From Clytia hemisphaerica (lineage: Eukaryota > Cnidaria > Hydrozoa > Leptothecata > Clytiidae), in assembly GCA_902728285.1 (NCBI GenBank), contig CACVBU010000408.1, forward strand, positions 193,878-257,877: a stretch of DNA of 64,000 nucleotides. The letters run 5' to 3'. The notes beneath the pieces are model-generated. The model saw only the letters and a list, made by a program, of their open reading frames with translations, searched no databases and had not been told where the DNA came from. Positions 63,258-64,000 of the stretch are shown here, one piece after another. The translations under genes and the position numbers were made by a program. How positions within the stretch are numbered: the stretch's first letter is position 1; every line of letters begins with the position of its first letter.

Positions 63258-63940
63258 TTAGGGAAACCATCCAGGATCCTGCCATTCTATGAGCCAGAAA
63301 AAACTAAATGACACTTGTAAACTTAAGTTTCTTACTATTTTCCATCAAAAACAACCAAAAACATTGCTACTTCCCAAAGCTGGAGACCAAAACAAATTAT
63401 CTTCCAAGATTATGGCGCCCTTTTAGATCTATTGTTATGGCCATCTAAAATGGTGGAAAGAGTTGCGGAAAGACAGGGGCGCCCGCTAGCTTCTAGGGTG
63501 GTAACACCAAAACGCCCAATACGATCTTCCAACAAAAGGCAAGTTATTTACCGCGCAAGTTACGTCATACACTCCACCGCAGCACACAACGAACGGTGTT
63601 TCAGTGAATATCAATAATTATAAGAATATCTTATGTGCTTAAATTCAGTAAAATTTGAGTTCTTCATTGAAGATTAAGAAGAAAAGAAGATAAAAAATGC
63701 GCTGGATAATTTTTATTGTAACAGTTTGTTCAATCATAGCTGAAAGTTTAAAAAAGTTTCTCCAACGCAAAAAAAAATTTCAGCCAATTAAAAGCACAGT
63801 GTGCTTATATTTACTATGTTTGCTACATCTTCTAGGCTAAAAAAAGTGCGAAAACACACGAACGTCATTTTTTAATGAGTGTTGTTATGATTTTTTAGAT
63901 CGCGGTTGCGTACAGGAACTCGCCAAATGTTCCTAACTGC
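63258..63940. repeat. 690-bp dispersed repeat, copy 2
   Basis: Same content as 57553-58235. It begins 20 bp after the end of the MITE at 62685-63238; what follows (63941-64000) shows nothing recognisable. Confidence 0.8.
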
Positions 63941-64000
63941 AGGAGCAGGAAAAGAAAAACTGAGAAACCCAACTTACGAAAAGGAAAACATGAATGTATT

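Overview
The window is eukaryotic nuclear DNA from an animal. One intron-rich gene with consensus GT/AG splice sites, a TBC1D30-type Rab GTPase-activating protein, can be followed on the minus strand over 11 coding exons. It comes with seven-transmembrane receptors, a fibrinogen-type domain, DIRS/LINE retroelements and very many small terminal-inverted-repeat (TIR) elements. The DNA is AT-rich. A cnidarian or another early-branching, repeat-rich metazoan is my best guess, but this is inference from gene style only.

Layout. 1-6 kb: mostly non-coding with small TIR elements, plus an intronless class A GPCR (2986-4134, +). 6.07-39.9 kb: the TBC1D30-like gene (-); the 11 exons sum to 2922 nt, exactly 973 codons plus a stop. 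Its intron 4 (17801-37821, 20 kb) hosts only intronless genes and gene relics: four tandem members of a small protein family I do not recognise (19.1-24.5 kb, +), a LINE ORF1-like ORF (25 kb, +), a 719-residue Cys-rich 7TM receptor (28.1-30.3 kb, +), a hAT transposase fragment and a decayed fibrinogen domain (33 kb), and a 693-residue paralogue of the Cys-rich receptor (34.7-36.8 kb, -). 40.7-42.5 kb: a nested foldback element carrying eight copies of a 14-16 bp word. 42.9-46.3 kb: a degraded DIRS-type retrotransposon (gag-like, RT, RNase H, tyrosine recombinase; -). 46.4-58.5 kb: nested DNA-transposon relics, including a TIR element enclosing a LINE reverse-transcriptase ORF. 58.9-59.2 kb: a run of consecutive short hairpins whose stems show compensatory changes. 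61.6-62.0 kb: a possible TATA promoter and first exon (-). 62.3-64 kb: more nested MITEs and a second copy of a 690-bp repeat.

The genes do not form an operon. The nested genes probably have their own promoters: two members of the tandem family share a conserved block of about 80 bp immediately upstream of the start codon. The most novel items are that tandem family (one member frameshifted by a 20-bp duplication, one with a premature stop), the hairpin array, and the mutually informative empty sites that define insertion targets for three TIR families.
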